Positions 1 through 8,994 are shown, counted from the first letter of the stretch. The stretch: DNA of 64,000 nucleotides from Caballeronia hypogeia (GCF_001544875.2 NZ_FCOA02000002.1:62001-126000), one strand, 5' to 3'. Notes: a model not told the origin generated them from the sequence alone. Translations and numbers: made by a program.

Positions 1-93
1 CGTTATTGACAATTCGTCCGCTTGCCGGGCTGCCGCAATGGGCGTGGACCGCATGGGAATCGGATCAAATCTTACAACCAGCTAACATACAAG

Positions 94-115
94 GATAAGT
101 TGAGAATGATTCGCG
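94..115. promoter_or_regulatory. Candidate Fur box upstream of the ECF sigma gene
   Basis: The stretch GATAAGTTGAGAATGATTC resembles the Fur consensus. In the 7-1-7 register at 101-115 it reads TGAGAAT-g-ATTCGCG, about 10 of 14 matches. It lies about 45 nt before the sigma-factor start, where iron repression of an iron-starvation sigma gene is known in Burkholderia and Pseudomonas. The match is imperfect and the promoter elements around it are weak, so this is a candidate only. Confidence 0.42.
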
Positions 116-158
116 TTTACGTTAGCTTCCCAAGTCTTACGGAAGTGGAGCACGATTT

Positions 159-875
159 ATGGCTTACATGCACGCCCAGCCGGCATCGTCGAAACGCACG
201 TCGACTTCGCCGCCGCCTTCGTCGAATTTGCCTCTCGATGCGCTGCCGTTCGATACGCACTGGCATCAGCATCAGCCCGTCGCGCCTGTCGTCACTGCGC
301 CGGCGCCGGAGCCGCAACGGACGAGCGCCGCGCCGGACCTGCTCGAACTCGCCATCGCCAACCGGCAGATGCTCGTGAACATGGCGCGCGGCGTCGTGGG
401 TTGCGCGAGCCGCGCGGAGGACGTGGTGCATGACGTCTTCGTCAATCTCATCGACCTGCCGCAGCACGACGGCGTGCGCCAGCCGATGGGTTACCTCGCG
501 CGCATGGTGCGCAACGCGTCGATCGATGCGTGCCGGCGGCAAAACCTCGAAAACACCTATCGCGCGGACGAGGAAGACGGTCTCGACGTGCCGTCGCAGG
601 AATCCACGCCCGAAGCGTGCGTGCAGGCGCGCGACACGTTGCGCCGCGTGTGCGACGCGCTCGCGCAGTTGCTCGAGCGCAGCCGCACCGCGTTCGAAAT
701 GGTGCGGGTGCGCGAGGAAACGCTGCAAAGCACGGCGCGCGCGCTGAACGTCTCGCAGACCCTGGTTCATTTCATGGTTCGCGATGCCGAACAGCATTGC
801 GCCGCCTGCCTCGACGCGCGCGAGCGCAACGCCGCGTGTCCGGCGTTCGTCGGCGGGCGGGCGCGGCGGCGGTAA
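159..875 (+). CDS. orbS: Iron-starvation ECF sigma factor, OrbS/PvdS-like
   Basis: 238-aa sigma-70 family ECF factor. After a Pro/Ser-rich N-terminus of about 60 residues it has region 2 (residues about 68-130: AEDVVHDVFVNLIDLP, then YLARMVRNASIDACRR, the -10-recognition helix) and region 4 (about 165-215: TAFEMVRVREETLQSTARA, then an HTH). It heads a siderophore locus in the same order as orbS-orbH-orbG-orbC-orbD of Burkholderia. By family knowledge it directs RNA polymerase to siderophore promoters under iron limitation. No anti-sigma gene is adjacent, as for OrbS and PvdS. Its stop codon TAA forms part of the -35 element of the next promoter. Another start inside the N-terminal extension is possible. 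Confidence 0.88.
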   Translation: MAYMHAQPASSKRTSTSPPPSSNLPLDALPFDTHWHQHQPVAPVVTAPAPEPQRTSAAPDLLELAIANRQMLVNMARGVVGCASRAEDVVHDVFVNLIDLPQHDGVRQPMGYLARMVRNASIDACRRQNLENTYRADEEDGLDVPSQESTPEACVQARDTLRRVCDALAQLLERSRTAFEMVRVREETLQSTARALNVSQTLVHFMVRDAEQHCAACLDARERNAACPAFVGGRARRR

Positions 876-897
876 AAAAACGGGCGCCCCGAACGTC
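872..897 (+). promoter_or_regulatory. OrbS/PvdS-type promoter before the MbtH gene
   Basis: GTAAAAAA at 872-879, a 14-nt spacer, then CGTC at 894-897. This is the TAAAa-N16-CGT layout known for PvdS and OrbS promoters. The same layout with the same spacing occurs before the NRPS remnant at 11033 and, on the other strand, before the exporter. The upstream element overlaps the sigma-factor stop codon. It should drive the MbtH-to-binding-protein run. Confidence 0.75.
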
Positions 898-959
898 TCT
901 ATCGATGAACGCGCTGCAAGCGCCACCGACCAAGGACATTCCGAACGAGAGGTATCGAC

Positions 960-1202
960 ATGACGCAACAGAGCCACGCAGCGGACGAGCTCGTCTACAC
1001 GGTCGTCATCAACGACGAAGAGCAGTACTCCATCTGGCCGACGTTCCGCGACGTGCCCGCCGGCTGGCGCGAAGCCGGCGTGCGCGGCCCGAAGGCGGAA
1101 TGCCTCGCGTATATCGAGGACACGTGGACGGACATGCGTCCCGCGAGCCTGCGCCGTCATATGGACGCGCTGAATGCGCAGGCCAAGGCGCGTCTGAACT
1201 GA
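960..1202 (+). CDS. orbH: MbtH-like NRPS accessory protein
   Basis: 80-aa MbtH-family protein. The family signature is complete: [19 protein letters not shown], then a second block with [19 protein letters not shown]. MbtH proteins bind and stabilise NRPS adenylation domains in the cytoplasm. An SD-like GAGAGG precedes the ATG. It is the first gene after the OrbS-type promoter. It has outlived its partner here: no intact adenylation domain is encoded in this window, only a frameshifted fragment near 11137-11380. It may serve an NRPS elsewhere in the genome, or be a relic. Confidence 0.93.
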   Translation: MTQQSHAADELVYTVVINDEEQYSIWPTFRDVPAGWREAGVRGPKAECLAYIEDTWTDMRPASLRRHMDALNAQAKARLN

Positions 1203-1226
1203 TCCGCACGAGTCACGAACTTTCGC

Positions 1227-1629
1227 ATGACAGAACTCTCGATGATCGCACGCGCGCCGCGACTCGCCGATCTGCGCATCGAGCCGGGTTTGCCGGTGGT
1301 CGTCTCGCCGCGCGTGGGCGCCGACATGACGCTCGCGCAAGCCGGGCCGCTCCTGCACGCCATCGCAGCCGGGCACCTGGAACGCGCGGGCGGCGTGCGC
1401 TTCACCGGCTTTCGCGTGGAATCGATCGAGGCGTTCCAGCGCTTCGCGGCGTCGTACGGCGATCCGCTGATCGGCTACGAATTCGCATCGACGCCGCGCA
1501 GCCAGGTCGAAGGCGGGGTGTACACGTCGACGGAATATCCGCCGCATCGCTGGATTCCGCTGCACAACGAGCGAAGGACCGCGCAAGGTGGTCGTCGCGA
1601 TGGCGCGGAGCTACCGCGAGGAACAATGA
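1227..1629 (+). pseudogene. orbG: Internally deleted TauD/SyrP-like dioxygenase (orbG remnant)
   Basis: The N-terminal ~115 codons look like a siderophore-cluster TauD/SyrP-like Fe(II)/2-oxoglutarate dioxygenase (OrbG, proposed to hydroxylate aspartate), running to YTSTEYPPHRWIPLHNE at about 1572. The middle of the protein, including the HxD...H metal triad, is missing. Right after the break the +1 frame at 1573-1629 reads EGPRKVVVAMARSYREEQ and stop, which looks like the family's C-terminal tail. The scar therefore joins the two ends out of frame, a deletion of several hundred bases. Read straight through, the first frame gives a 136-aa product ending at 1637 with an unrelated tail. No activity is expected. 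Confidence 0.72.
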
Positions 1630-1633
1630 CTCG

Positions 1634-2449
1634 ATGACGTTGAGCACGGCGCTTCGCGCGCGTTCCCTGAGCGTCGCTTATCGCGACGACGTGGTGTTGC
1701 GGAACCTCGATATCGATATTGCCGCGGGCCGCGTCACTGCGCTGTGCGGGCCCAACGGCTGCGGCAAGAGCACGCTGTTGCGCACGCTCGCCGGATTGCA
1801 GCCGGCGAGCGCGGGCGACGTGGAGGTGGACGGCAAGCCGATCGGCTCGCTGCGCCGACGCGCGCTCGCCCGCACGCTGACCATGCTCGCGCAGTTCAAC
1901 CAGATTCCGGCCGGCCTGACGGTGCGCGAGCTCGTCGCTTACGGGCGCTACGCGCATGGCGGCTGGATGCGCGGTCTGACGCGCGCGGACCACGCGGCCA
2001 TCGATGCGGCGCTGGACGCGAGCGGTCTAGTCGACGACGCCGCGCGCGATGTCGCCGCGCTCTCGGGCGGCGAACGTCAGCGCGCGTGGATCGCGATGGC
2101 GCTTGCGCAACAAGCGCCCATCGTGCTGCTCGACGAGCCGACCACGTATCTCGACATCCATCATCAGCTCGACATTCTGCGCGAGTTGCGGCGGCTCAAT
2201 CGCGAGCGCGGCCTCACGATCGTCTGGGTGCTGCACGACCTCAATCAGGCAGCCGCGTTTTCCGATGAAATCGTGCTGATGCGCGCGGGTCGCATCGTCG
2301 CGCAGGGCACGCCCGAGGCGATGATCGATCCGCGTCATCTGCAGGAAACCTTCGGCTTGCGCATGCTGCGCGTGTCGCATCCGCAAACGGGCGCGCCGAT
2401 GTGCGTGCCGGCTTACGAAGGCGTCGCCGAATCGACGCGAGCCGCATGA
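1634..2449 (+). CDS. orbC: Ferric-siderophore ABC transporter ATPase (FecE/OrbC-like)
   Basis: 271-aa cytoplasmic ABC ATPase of the iron-siderophore uptake class. It shows Walker A GPNGCGKST (about residues 38-46), Q-loop LAQFNQ, signature LSGGERQR, Walker B IVLLDEPTTYLD and an H-loop in VLHDLNQAA. The ATG at 1634 follows the orbG scar by 4 nt. The stop overlaps the ATG of the permease gene (ATGA), so the two are translationally coupled. It energises import of the ferric siderophore through the permease at 2446 with the binding protein at 5285. Confidence 0.93.
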   Translation: MTLSTALRARSLSVAYRDDVVLRNLDIDIAAGRVTALCGPNGCGKSTLLRTLAGLQPASAGDVEVDGKPIGSLRRRALARTLTMLAQFNQIPAGLTVRELVAYGRYAHGGWMRGLTRADHAAIDAALDASGLVDDAARDVAALSGGERQRAWIAMALAQQAPIVLLDEPTTYLDIHHQLDILRELRRLNRERGLTIVWVLHDLNQAAAFSDEIVLMRAGRIVAQGTPEAMIDPRHLQETFGLRMLRVSHPQTGAPMCVPAYEGVAESTRAA

Positions 2450-4536
2450 CGGCGCTTGCTCCCGCCAAGCCGGCGAAGCATCGCACGGCGGCGCCGAATC
2501 GCGTCGGCGTAACGGCGGCCGCGTTGGTCGCGCTGATTCTCGCGCTCGCCGCGGCGCGCCTCGGCCCCGAGATGCGCGCCTGGCTCGACGCGCCTTCCGG
2601 CAGCGACGCCGCGCAACTCGCGCGGGTCTTTCTCTTCGATCTCGACGCGCCGCGCGTGGCGGCGGCGCTCGTCGCGGGCGGCTGCCTCGCGGTGGCCGGC
2701 GCGCTGTTTCAGGCTCTGACGCGCAATCCGCTGGCCGCGCCCGATCTGCTCGGCATCACCGGCGGCGCGCAACTCGGCCTGCTCGCCGCGATGATCGCGC
2801 CGCGTATCGTCGGCGCGGCTTCGGTGCCGCTGCTGTTCGTCTGCGGGCTCGCGGCGGCGGGCTGCGTCGCGGCGGCGGCGGGCGGCTGGCGCGCGACGCC
2901 CTTGCGGCTCGTGCTCGCGGGCAGCGTGTGCATGCTGCTGTTTTCCGCGATCAGCACGCTGCTGCTGGCGTTCTTCGAGCAGACGGTCGTGGGCGCGTCG
3001 TTGTGGGCGAGCGGGAGTCTGTATCAGCCGGGCGCGGCGGGATTGATGTCGGCGCTCGCGTGGCTCGTGCTGCCGCTCGCCGCCTTGCCGTTCGTGATGC
3101 GCCCGCTCGATCCGCTCGCCCTCGGCGACGATGCCGCCGCCGCCGCCGGCGTGAATGTCGATGCGACGCGCCTCTTCGCGATGACCGTCGCGGTCGGCTT
3201 CGCGAGCGTCGCGGTGGCGATCGCGGGGCCGCTGTCGTATGTCGGGCTGATCGCGCCGAATCTCCTGCGCCAGGTGCGCGGCGCGAAGTCGTCGAAGCTG
3301 GGCGCGCTGGTGCCGCTGTCGGCGCTGGCGGGTGGCGCGCTCGTGCTCGCCACCGACAGCGCCGTGCTCGCGCTCGATCTCGATTCGACCTTGTCGACGG
3401 GCGTGGCGATCGCGTTCGTCGGCACGCCGCTAATGCTCGCGATGATCCGCAACGGCGCCGCGTGGTCCGGCGCGACGCATGGCGAGCGTGCGCGCGCGGC
3501 GGCGCAACGCGGCATGCGCGTGGTGCGGATGGTGTCGTCGCTGCCGTGGCCGGCGCTTGCCGCGTTGCTGGTGTTCATCGGATGCGCGGTGCTCGTGATC
3601 GGCGCTTCCATCGGTCCGACGATGCTTGGCCCCGCGCGCTGGATCGATGCGCTCACACAGCGCGACGACATCGCCCGCATGCTGCTCGAACTGCGCGTGC
3701 CGCGTCTTCTGTGCGCGCTGCTCGCGGGCGCGTTGCTCGCGGCGAGCGGCGTGCTGATGCAGAGCATCGTGCGCAATCCGCTCGCCGGTCCCGAAGTGCT
3801 CGGCGTGACGCAGGGCGCGGGACTCGCGACGCTCGTCGCGCTGATGATCTGGCCGCTCGCCGGCCATCTGTTTCTCGCGGCAGCCGCGCTGCTGGGCGGA
3901 GGCGCGACGCTCGCCATCACGCTGCTGTTCAATCGACGGCATCAGTACGCGCCGCTCGCGATGGCGCTTACGGGCATCGTTATCGGCACGCTGTGGACGA
4001 CGCTCGCGCAATGGCTCATCACGCAGCAGAGCGTGCAACCGGCGCGCTTCGTCGTGTGGCTGGTCGGCGGCACGTATGGGCGAAGCTGGGGCGACGCGGC
4101 GACGATCCTGCCGTGGTGCGTGCTCGCGCTGCCCGCGCTGGCGCTGCTCGCGCGTCCGCTCGATCTGCTCGCGCTCGGCGACGATCAGGCGTCGGCGCTC
4201 GGCCTGCCGATCGCATCGTTGCGTCCGCTCGTGCTGAGCGTCGCGACGCTCGCCGCGTGCGCGGCGGTGGCGGCTGTCGGGCCGGTCGGGTTCATCGGCC
4301 TGATGGCGCCGCATCTCGCGAGCATGCTCGGCGCGCGTTCGCACGGCACGCGGCTGTGGCTCGCGGCGTTGCTGGGCGCGCTGGTGCTGGCGGCGGCGGA
4401 TCTCGCCGCGCGCACCTTGCTCGCGCCGCGCGAGATTCCAGCCGGCGTGCTGACCGCGCTGATCGGCGCGCCTTACATGCTCACGCTGCTCGTGATGGAA
4501 ACGCGCCGCGACAGGCGGCGAGGCCGCGCGCGATGA
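2446..4536 (+). CDS. orbD: Double-length FecCD-type siderophore permease (FhuB/OrbD-like)
   Basis: 696-aa inner-membrane permease made of two tandem FecCD halves (about 1-340 and 350-696), like FhuB. Each half carries the family loop: RNPLAAPDLLGITGGAQLG in the first and RNPLAGPEVLGVTQGAG in the second. Each also has a conserved cytoplasmic GPLSYVGLIAPNLLR / GPVGFIGLMAPHLAS coupling motif. About 20 hydrophobic helices are expected. The ATG overlaps the ATPase stop; an upstream in-frame start would run into the ATPase gene. It forms the channel of the ferric-siderophore importer. Confidence 0.93.
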   Translation: MTALAPAKPAKHRTAAPNRVGVTAAALVALILALAAARLGPEMRAWLDAPSGSDAAQLARVFLFDLDAPRVAAALVAGGCLAVAGALFQALTRNPLAAPDLLGITGGAQLGLLAAMIAPRIVGAASVPLLFVCGLAAAGCVAAAAGGWRATPLRLVLAGSVCMLLFSAISTLLLAFFEQTVVGASLWASGSLYQPGAAGLMSALAWLVLPLAALPFVMRPLDPLALGDDAAAAAGVNVDATRLFAMTVAVGFASVAVAIAGPLSYVGLIAPNLLRQVRGAKSSKLGALVPLSALAGGALVLATDSAVLALDLDSTLSTGVAIAFVGTPLMLAMIRNGAAWSGATHGERARAAAQRGMRVVRMVSSLPWPALAALLVFIGCAVLVIGASIGPTMLGPARWIDALTQRDDIARMLLELRVPRLLCALLAGALLAASGVLMQSIVRNPLAGPEVLGVTQGAGLATLVALMIWPLAGHLFLAAAALLGGGATLAITLLFNRRHQYAPLAMALTGIVIGTLWTTLAQWLITQQSVQPARFVVWLVGGTYGRSWGDAATILPWCVLALPALALLARPLDLLALGDDQASALGLPIASLRPLVLSVATLAACAAVAAVGPVGFIGLMAPHLASMLGARSHGTRLWLAALLGALVLAAADLAARTLLAPREIPAGVLTALIGAPYMLTLLVMETRRDRRRGRAR

Positions 4537-5288
4537 GTTCGCCGGCACGCAGTTTTGCGGACTTCGCGTCGCCTGAGCTTGCGCCGTATCTGCGCAATGT
4601 ATGGCTCGGCGCGCCTTGCGACGACGCCGCGCTGATTCCGCTGACGTCGCTGTCCGAACATCGCCCGGCTTTGCTCGACGCGATGACCGCGCGCTATGGC
4701 GGCGACGCCGCGCTTCACGCGCGGGCGTTGCTGTCGCAGTGGAGCAAGTACTACTTCGGGCTTGCGGCGCCAGCGGGCGTCGCGGCGGCGCGATTGCTCG
4801 GATGTCCGCTCGACATGGCGCCGGAACGCACCCGGCTCGTTCTCAAGCAAGGCATGCCCGCCGCGCTGCATTTCCACGCCGATGCATTGCAGGAGCCCGA
4901 TGCCGATCCCGCGCGCCGTTATGCGAGTCTCGTTGCACATCTGGACGATGTGATCGGCATGATCGGGAGCATGACGAAGATTGCGCCGCGCGTGTTGTGG
5001 AGCAACGCGGGCAATCTGCTCGACTATTTGCTGGCGAATTGCCCGTCGCGTTCGAGTCATGGCGAGATCGACGCGAACTGGCTCTTTCGTTCCACCGACG
5101 ACAACCCGCTGCGTACGCCGCTGCGCGACGCGAAGCCGCGTTCGGCGCTCCTGCCCGATCCGTTTCGCGCGCGCCGCGTGTGTTGCGTGCGTTACGAGAT
5201 TCCAGGAGAGACGCAACTGTGCGCAACCTGCCCGCTGCTTTTGACGATGCGCGACGAACAGCTCGCGTTGCAGGACGCCATCCGCTGA
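4533..5288 (+). CDS. FhuF-like siderophore iron reductase
   Basis: 251-aa protein ending in [20 protein letters not shown]. This has the CC-x10-C-x2-C layout that binds the [2Fe-2S] cluster in FhuF-type reductases. Such enzymes reduce cytoplasmic ferric siderophore so iron can be released. The ATG overlaps the permease stop (ATGA), so it is in the same transcript. In the Burkholderia ornibactin locus an FhuF-like gene holds this position. The rest is moderately conserved helical sequence, including [21 protein letters not shown]. Confidence 0.88.
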   Translation: MSSPARSFADFASPELAPYLRNVWLGAPCDDAALIPLTSLSEHRPALLDAMTARYGGDAALHARALLSQWSKYYFGLAAPAGVAAARLLGCPLDMAPERTRLVLKQGMPAALHFHADALQEPDADPARRYASLVAHLDDVIGMIGSMTKIAPRVLWSNAGNLLDYLLANCPSRSSHGEIDANWLFRSTDDNPLRTPLRDAKPRSALLPDPFRARRVCCVRYEIPGETQLCATCPLLLTMRDEQLALQDAIR

Positions 5289-6265
5289 AGCGTGCGCGCT
5301 CGCTTGCGGTTTGCCTGTGTATCGCGATGGCGGGCCGCGTGGCGCTCGCCGACGACCACGCCGAAACCTGCACGCCGCTCGCCGGCAACCCGACGGTCTC
5401 GCAGTTCAGCAAGTCGATGCCCGTGCGGCCGCAGCGCATCGTCGTGCTGGAATTCATGTTCGCGGAAGATGTGGCGGCGCTCGACCTGACGCCTGTCGGC
5501 GTGGTCGATCCGGAGTATTACGACGGCTGGATCGGCTACGACAGCGCGCGCTTCAAAGGCGTGCCGACGGTCGGCACCCGCCAGGAGCCGAGTCTGGAAG
5601 CGATCGCATCGACGAAGCCGGATCTGATCATCGGCGTGGGTTATCGGCATGCGCCGATTTTCGCGGCGCTCGATCGCATCGCGCCGACCGTGCTGTTCCA
5701 GTTCAGCCCGGATGTGCAAAACGGCAAAGGCGACGGCGCGCGTACGCAGCTCGACTGGACGCGTGGCATCTTTCACACGATCGCCTGCATGACGGGGCGC
5801 GAGGCGCAGGCGCGCGAAATCGATGCGAAGCTCGATGCGGGTCTCGCGCGCGATGCGGCGCGTCTGAAGGCGGCGGGTCTCGCGGGCACGCGCTTCGCGC
5901 TGCTACAGGATCTCGGCTTGCCCGATCGATACTGGGCTTATACCGGCAACAGCACTGCGGCCGGCGTGGCCCGCGCGCTCGGCGTGCGGCTGTGGCCCGA
6001 AAAGCCGACGCGCGAAGGAACGGTGTATGTGACGTCGGCGGACTTCCTGAAGCGGCCGGATACGGCGGTGTTGTTCGTGACCACGTCGAGCGCGGATGTG
6101 CCAATCGACACGCAACTGAACTCGCCCGTGTGGCGCTTCGTGCCCGCGAAGAAGGACAAGCGCGTGACGCTCGTCGAGCCGAACATCTGGGGATTCGGCG
6201 GTCCGATGTCGGCGTTGCGGCTGGGGGACGTGATTACGGAGAAGCTGCTGGCGTTGCCGCGATGA
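5285..6265 (+). CDS. Periplasmic ferric-siderophore binding protein (FhuD-like)
   Basis: About 326-aa class III substrate-binding protein. The core includes [39 protein letters not shown] and TVLFQFSPD, typical of siderophore-binding proteins. The best signal peptide ([21 protein letters not shown], then cut) requires initiation at CTG 5285. That codon overlaps the previous stop as CTGA and has AGGA 9 nt upstream. The next ATG (5327) would remove most of the signal. It delivers ferric siderophore from the outer-membrane receptor to the permease. It ends 24 nt before the foreign two-gene module. Confidence 0.87.
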   Translation: MKRARSLAVCLCIAMAGRVALADDHAETCTPLAGNPTVSQFSKSMPVRPQRIVVLEFMFAEDVAALDLTPVGVVDPEYYDGWIGYDSARFKGVPTVGTRQEPSLEAIASTKPDLIIGVGYRHAPIFAALDRIAPTVLFQFSPDVQNGKGDGARTQLDWTRGIFHTIACMTGREAQAREIDAKLDAGLARDAARLKAAGLAGTRFALLQDLGLPDRYWAYTGNSTAAGVARALGVRLWPEKPTREGTVYVTSADFLKRPDTAVLFVTTSSADVPIDTQLNSPVWRFVPAKKDKRVTLVEPNIWGFGGPMSALRLGDVITEKLLALPR

Positions 6266-6289
6266 GGGCGGGTCTTCTGTCCGGGAAGC

Positions 6290-7459
6290 CTAAATGAGCT
6301 TTTCGTACTTTGCGAAAATCGTGTCGAAAACCGGATCGAGAATTGTCAAATCAGCCGTGAGCAGATTCCTGCTCTTCATTGTTTTGCTTTCCGCGACCAG
6401 TTTCTCGATATACAGGACACGGCGTATATCCTTCATGTAACTGGCTGGCAGAGGCATATCCTTGTCACGAATGTTCTTCTTCGCCCGCTCGGCGGATGCG
6501 CCGAGTCGCTCGAAGGTGTACATCCCGATTTCGTCGTTGATGAAACAGGCCGGCACCGCCGGCTCATCGACAATGTAGACCTCCTGATTCTGATGTTGCG
6601 CCGCGTCTTCAGCCAGGTGACTGCGCAGCCACTTCAGCGACTCTCTCCAGATATCGTGCGCTTCGGCCCGAGTCAAAGGCGCCTTGCGGCTGGCGCTCAC
6701 CACGCGAAATCCCTCGGCGACGACGTCGCCTCGAATGCAATAGAGAATCGAGCCGCCCGATTTAAGGTAGAGATGAAGCTGCAACAACTCATAGCACCGG
6801 CCAAGCATGTCGGCATCGTCTGGTCGATTCAGGTTGTCGGGTTCGCCATCGTGTCGAACAAGCAGTTTGAACAAGAGCAATGGGAGTCCCGACAGGACGA
6901 TGAGCGCCGGCGTGTCTTTGACCAATCGCTTCGTGGCGATGTTCTTGCGGGCGCTTCGCACGATATCGCCGATCGCCTTGGCGACGCATACACCATTGGG
7001 CAATCCGCCACTCTCGTCTTCCGCCCAGCAGAGAACGATCTCCCATGGCTTGAAGTAGGGTATGCCAAGAAAATTAAGGGCTAGCCAGCAGGTCGTGAGC
7101 AATTCGATTCGGCCCCGATCGACACCCTGCGTCTCAGAGATATCGCACCCCAAGCAAGCCGACACGAATGCCTTGTGGTCCTTGCTGAGCAAACGTTCAG
7201 CCGACTGCACGAAGATTTCGTACATGCTCTTGGGCTCGGCGTTCAACTGACTCTCATCGCTTTCGTCGGCGCCGTCGTTCTCGAGCGCCCTGAGCTCTTT
7301 CAGCCCCTTGACGACTCGTTGCGAGAAATCGCGCGGCTCGACAGCGGCATCTTGATCGGAAATGATCGATTTCTGGCTCACGATCCCGGTAAGCTCTTTG
7401 AGGCTGGTGAGAAATTCCAGTGCAAGTTCGGCGTCCGACGGCGCAACGACCTGATTCAT
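6290..7459 (-). CDS. Uncharacterised 389-aa soluble protein of a two-gene module
   Basis: I do not recognise the family. The product is predicted soluble and helical, with no signal peptide, P-loop or recognisable nuclease motif. Recognisable stretches are CWLALNFLGIPYFKPWEIVLC, with short hydrophobic segments such as ALIVLSGLPLLLFKLL, and YELLQLHLYLKSGGSILYC. Its ATG overlaps the stop of the upstream membrane-protein gene by 4 nt (7456-7459), so the two are co-translated and probably work together. Base use is clearly less GC-rich, with more A/T third positions, than the flanking siderophore genes, which suggests transfer. Both genes face opposite to the neighbouring uptake genes. Function unknown; a membrane-sensor plus effector pair is speculation. 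Confidence 0.75.
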   Translation of the reverse strand: MNQVVAPSDAELALEFLTSLKELTGIVSQKSIISDQDAAVEPRDFSQRVVKGLKELRALENDGADESDESQLNAEPKSMYEIFVQSAERLLSKDHKAFVSACLGCDISETQGVDRGRIELLTTCWLALNFLGIPYFKPWEIVLCWAEDESGGLPNGVCVAKAIGDIVRSARKNIATKRLVKDTPALIVLSGLPLLLFKLLVRHDGEPDNLNRPDDADMLGRCYELLQLHLYLKSGGSILYCIRGDVVAEGFRVVSASRKAPLTRAEAHDIWRESLKWLRSHLAEDAAQHQNQEVYIVDEPAVPACFINDEIGMYTFERLGASAERAKKNIRDKDMPLPASYMKDIRRVLYIEKLVAESKTMKSRNLLTADLTILDPVFDTIFAKYEKLI

Positions 7460-8949
7460 TGCAGCTCCCGAATAAGAATGTCGACCGTTGGCTCAAATTG
7501 TTCGAATTCAATGCTCTTGCCAGTGGCGGACTCCCTGAGCATGTGCAGGAAGCGACGAACCAGCTCGCAGAAAGACGGCTCGTATTTCTCCCTTTTCTCT
7601 TTCGTCGTTGCTGCGTATGCATCGAGACCAAGCTGGGAAAGGAGTTTATTGATCGTGCCCGGATCGAGTGGATATTCGGAATGATAGATTCCCTTCATCA
7701 GCAATGCGTGACACAAACTCGAGCAGATATAGTCGGTTGCGCGCACGCCCCGATTTGCCTCTCGCTTGATCTCCTTTGTTGCCCACGCGACCAGATCTGG
7801 CGTTGTGTCTTCCGGCACGCGCTTTATCTCCATTGTCAATTCGCGCAGATAAATGCTATCGGGTTCCGTGCCGAATACCTGGAACACCTTTTTGTCGACC
7901 ACGTGCATCCAGGTTGAGGCCTTCACGACCCTGATGGCATAGTTGGTATCCAGTGTCTTCCGCAAATTGGTTGCTGCCGTTCTCACCACCATCACGTACC
8001 AGATCAGCCCCATCAGGCGCAAGAAGTCTTTCGCGATTTCGTCGTTCGTGAGCAAGGCGTTGCGACTGGTGAGTTGGGATGCGCGGTGACGCATGTCGGT
8101 AATGATCAATATCTCTGGGCGACGGCCTCGAATCAGGGCTGCGTACAAACCCTCCGGATGACCATCCGGCGTGAAGTACTTGTCCCAGCCGCGTGCGGAT
8201 GCCATCGACTCATGCCATTTCTTGTCGATATCCAGCAGGTGATAGACGGCATAGATACCGCCGTAGGGCGGTTCCCAGTCCTTGGCATAGTGAGAATAAA
8301 GGATCGACTGCGAATACTCCTTGCCGAGCGCATTTCGAATGCTCGTCACCTCGGTACTCAGAACCGCTGCCGTGCGGCCGAGATTTTCTGCGATGGTGTT
8401 CACGCTCTCGATGGCGTGAACGGCGTTGGACAGTGACACGAAGTGTTCGGCGGCGACGAAAATGGCGACGATTGCCATCAGGAAGACGGCAGCGTCACGA
8501 TGATCGCGGGCAATCATTGCGGTCAGAAACACGAACGTCGGAATGGCGAAGAACGCCCATCGCACGAGACGCACATTCAAGGCTTTCGATAACGAGGAAG
8601 CCAATGATGTTCCTGGATTCTCTTTTGCGAAGCGTTTCTCGATGTCCTCAAGCGAATTGGCCTGAAACGCGAGTATCGTCAGAACTACGACGAAGCCCGC
8701 CTGAAACCAGCTCTCGAGCCGCGTTTCTTTTCCGTCTGGTTTGTATTCACAGGGCCACGGCGCGACATAAAGAGCGGCTGCGGCGGTGCAAACGAGGAAT
8801 ATAAGGGCGGCGGCAAAGAGCTCCAATCTGGAGCGACGCTTGTTAGCAGGGTGATCGCCATCCGCCGCATTCTCTTTGGTTTCGTCGTTGCCCTCGGCCG
8901 CCGGTTCCTGAACAAGACGAGGCGTCCCACTGTCTGATGAATTCGACAT
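7456..8949 (-). CDS. Uncharacterised four-helix membrane protein of a two-gene module
   Basis: 497 aa, family not recognised. A charged N-terminus of ~40 residues is followed by four hydrophobic helices at about 43-64 (LFAAALIFLVCTAAAALYVA), 81-97, 130-147 and 152-170. A helical linker (~171-215) leads into a long cytosolic domain. The domain includes PPYGGIYAVYHLLDIDKKW, PEILIITDMRHRASQL and IRVVKASTWMHVVDKKVFQV, the last loosely like a phospholipase-D-type strand-turn-strand, without an HKD motif. The C-terminal ~110 residues look helical. It is first in the operon, with its own sigma-70-type promoter about 45 nt upstream and SD GGGGA. GC is lower than in the flanks. A membrane-anchored sensor or effector is possible but unproven. 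Confidence 0.78.
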   Translation of the reverse strand: MSNSSDSGTPRLVQEPAAEGNDETKENAADGDHPANKRRSRLELFAAALIFLVCTAAAALYVAPWPCEYKPDGKETRLESWFQAGFVVVLTILAFQANSLEDIEKRFAKENPGTSLASSLSKALNVRLVRWAFFAIPTFVFLTAMIARDHRDAAVFLMAIVAIFVAAEHFVSLSNAVHAIESVNTIAENLGRTAAVLSTEVTSIRNALGKEYSQSILYSHYAKDWEPPYGGIYAVYHLLDIDKKWHESMASARGWDKYFTPDGHPEGLYAALIRGRRPEILIITDMRHRASQLTSRNALLTNDEIAKDFLRLMGLIWYVMVVRTAATNLRKTLDTNYAIRVVKASTWMHVVDKKVFQVFGTEPDSIYLRELTMEIKRVPEDTTPDLVAWATKEIKREANRGVRATDYICSSLCHALLMKGIYHSEYPLDPGTINKLLSQLGLDAYAATTKEKREKYEPSFCELVRRFLHMLRESATGKSIEFEQFEPTVDILIRELQ

Positions 8950-8994
8950 TCATTTTCCCCGGTCAACTCATCCAGCCAGAGGCGTTCTTGGGTC

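Noticed and set aside
1227..1637. The 136-aa frame as an intact small OrbG
   Set aside because: The metal-binding core is absent and the tail is out of frame with the family C-terminus; treated as a pseudogene.
2928..4532. Long in-frame extension upstream of the FhuF-like gene
   Set aside because: It lies entirely within the permease gene in another frame and is Arg-rich nonsense; the ATGA-coupled start at 4533 is correct.
6290..8949. Toxin-antitoxin pair
   Set aside because: Both proteins are far larger than typical pairs, neither has a DNA-binding antitoxin motif, and no toxin fold is recognisable.
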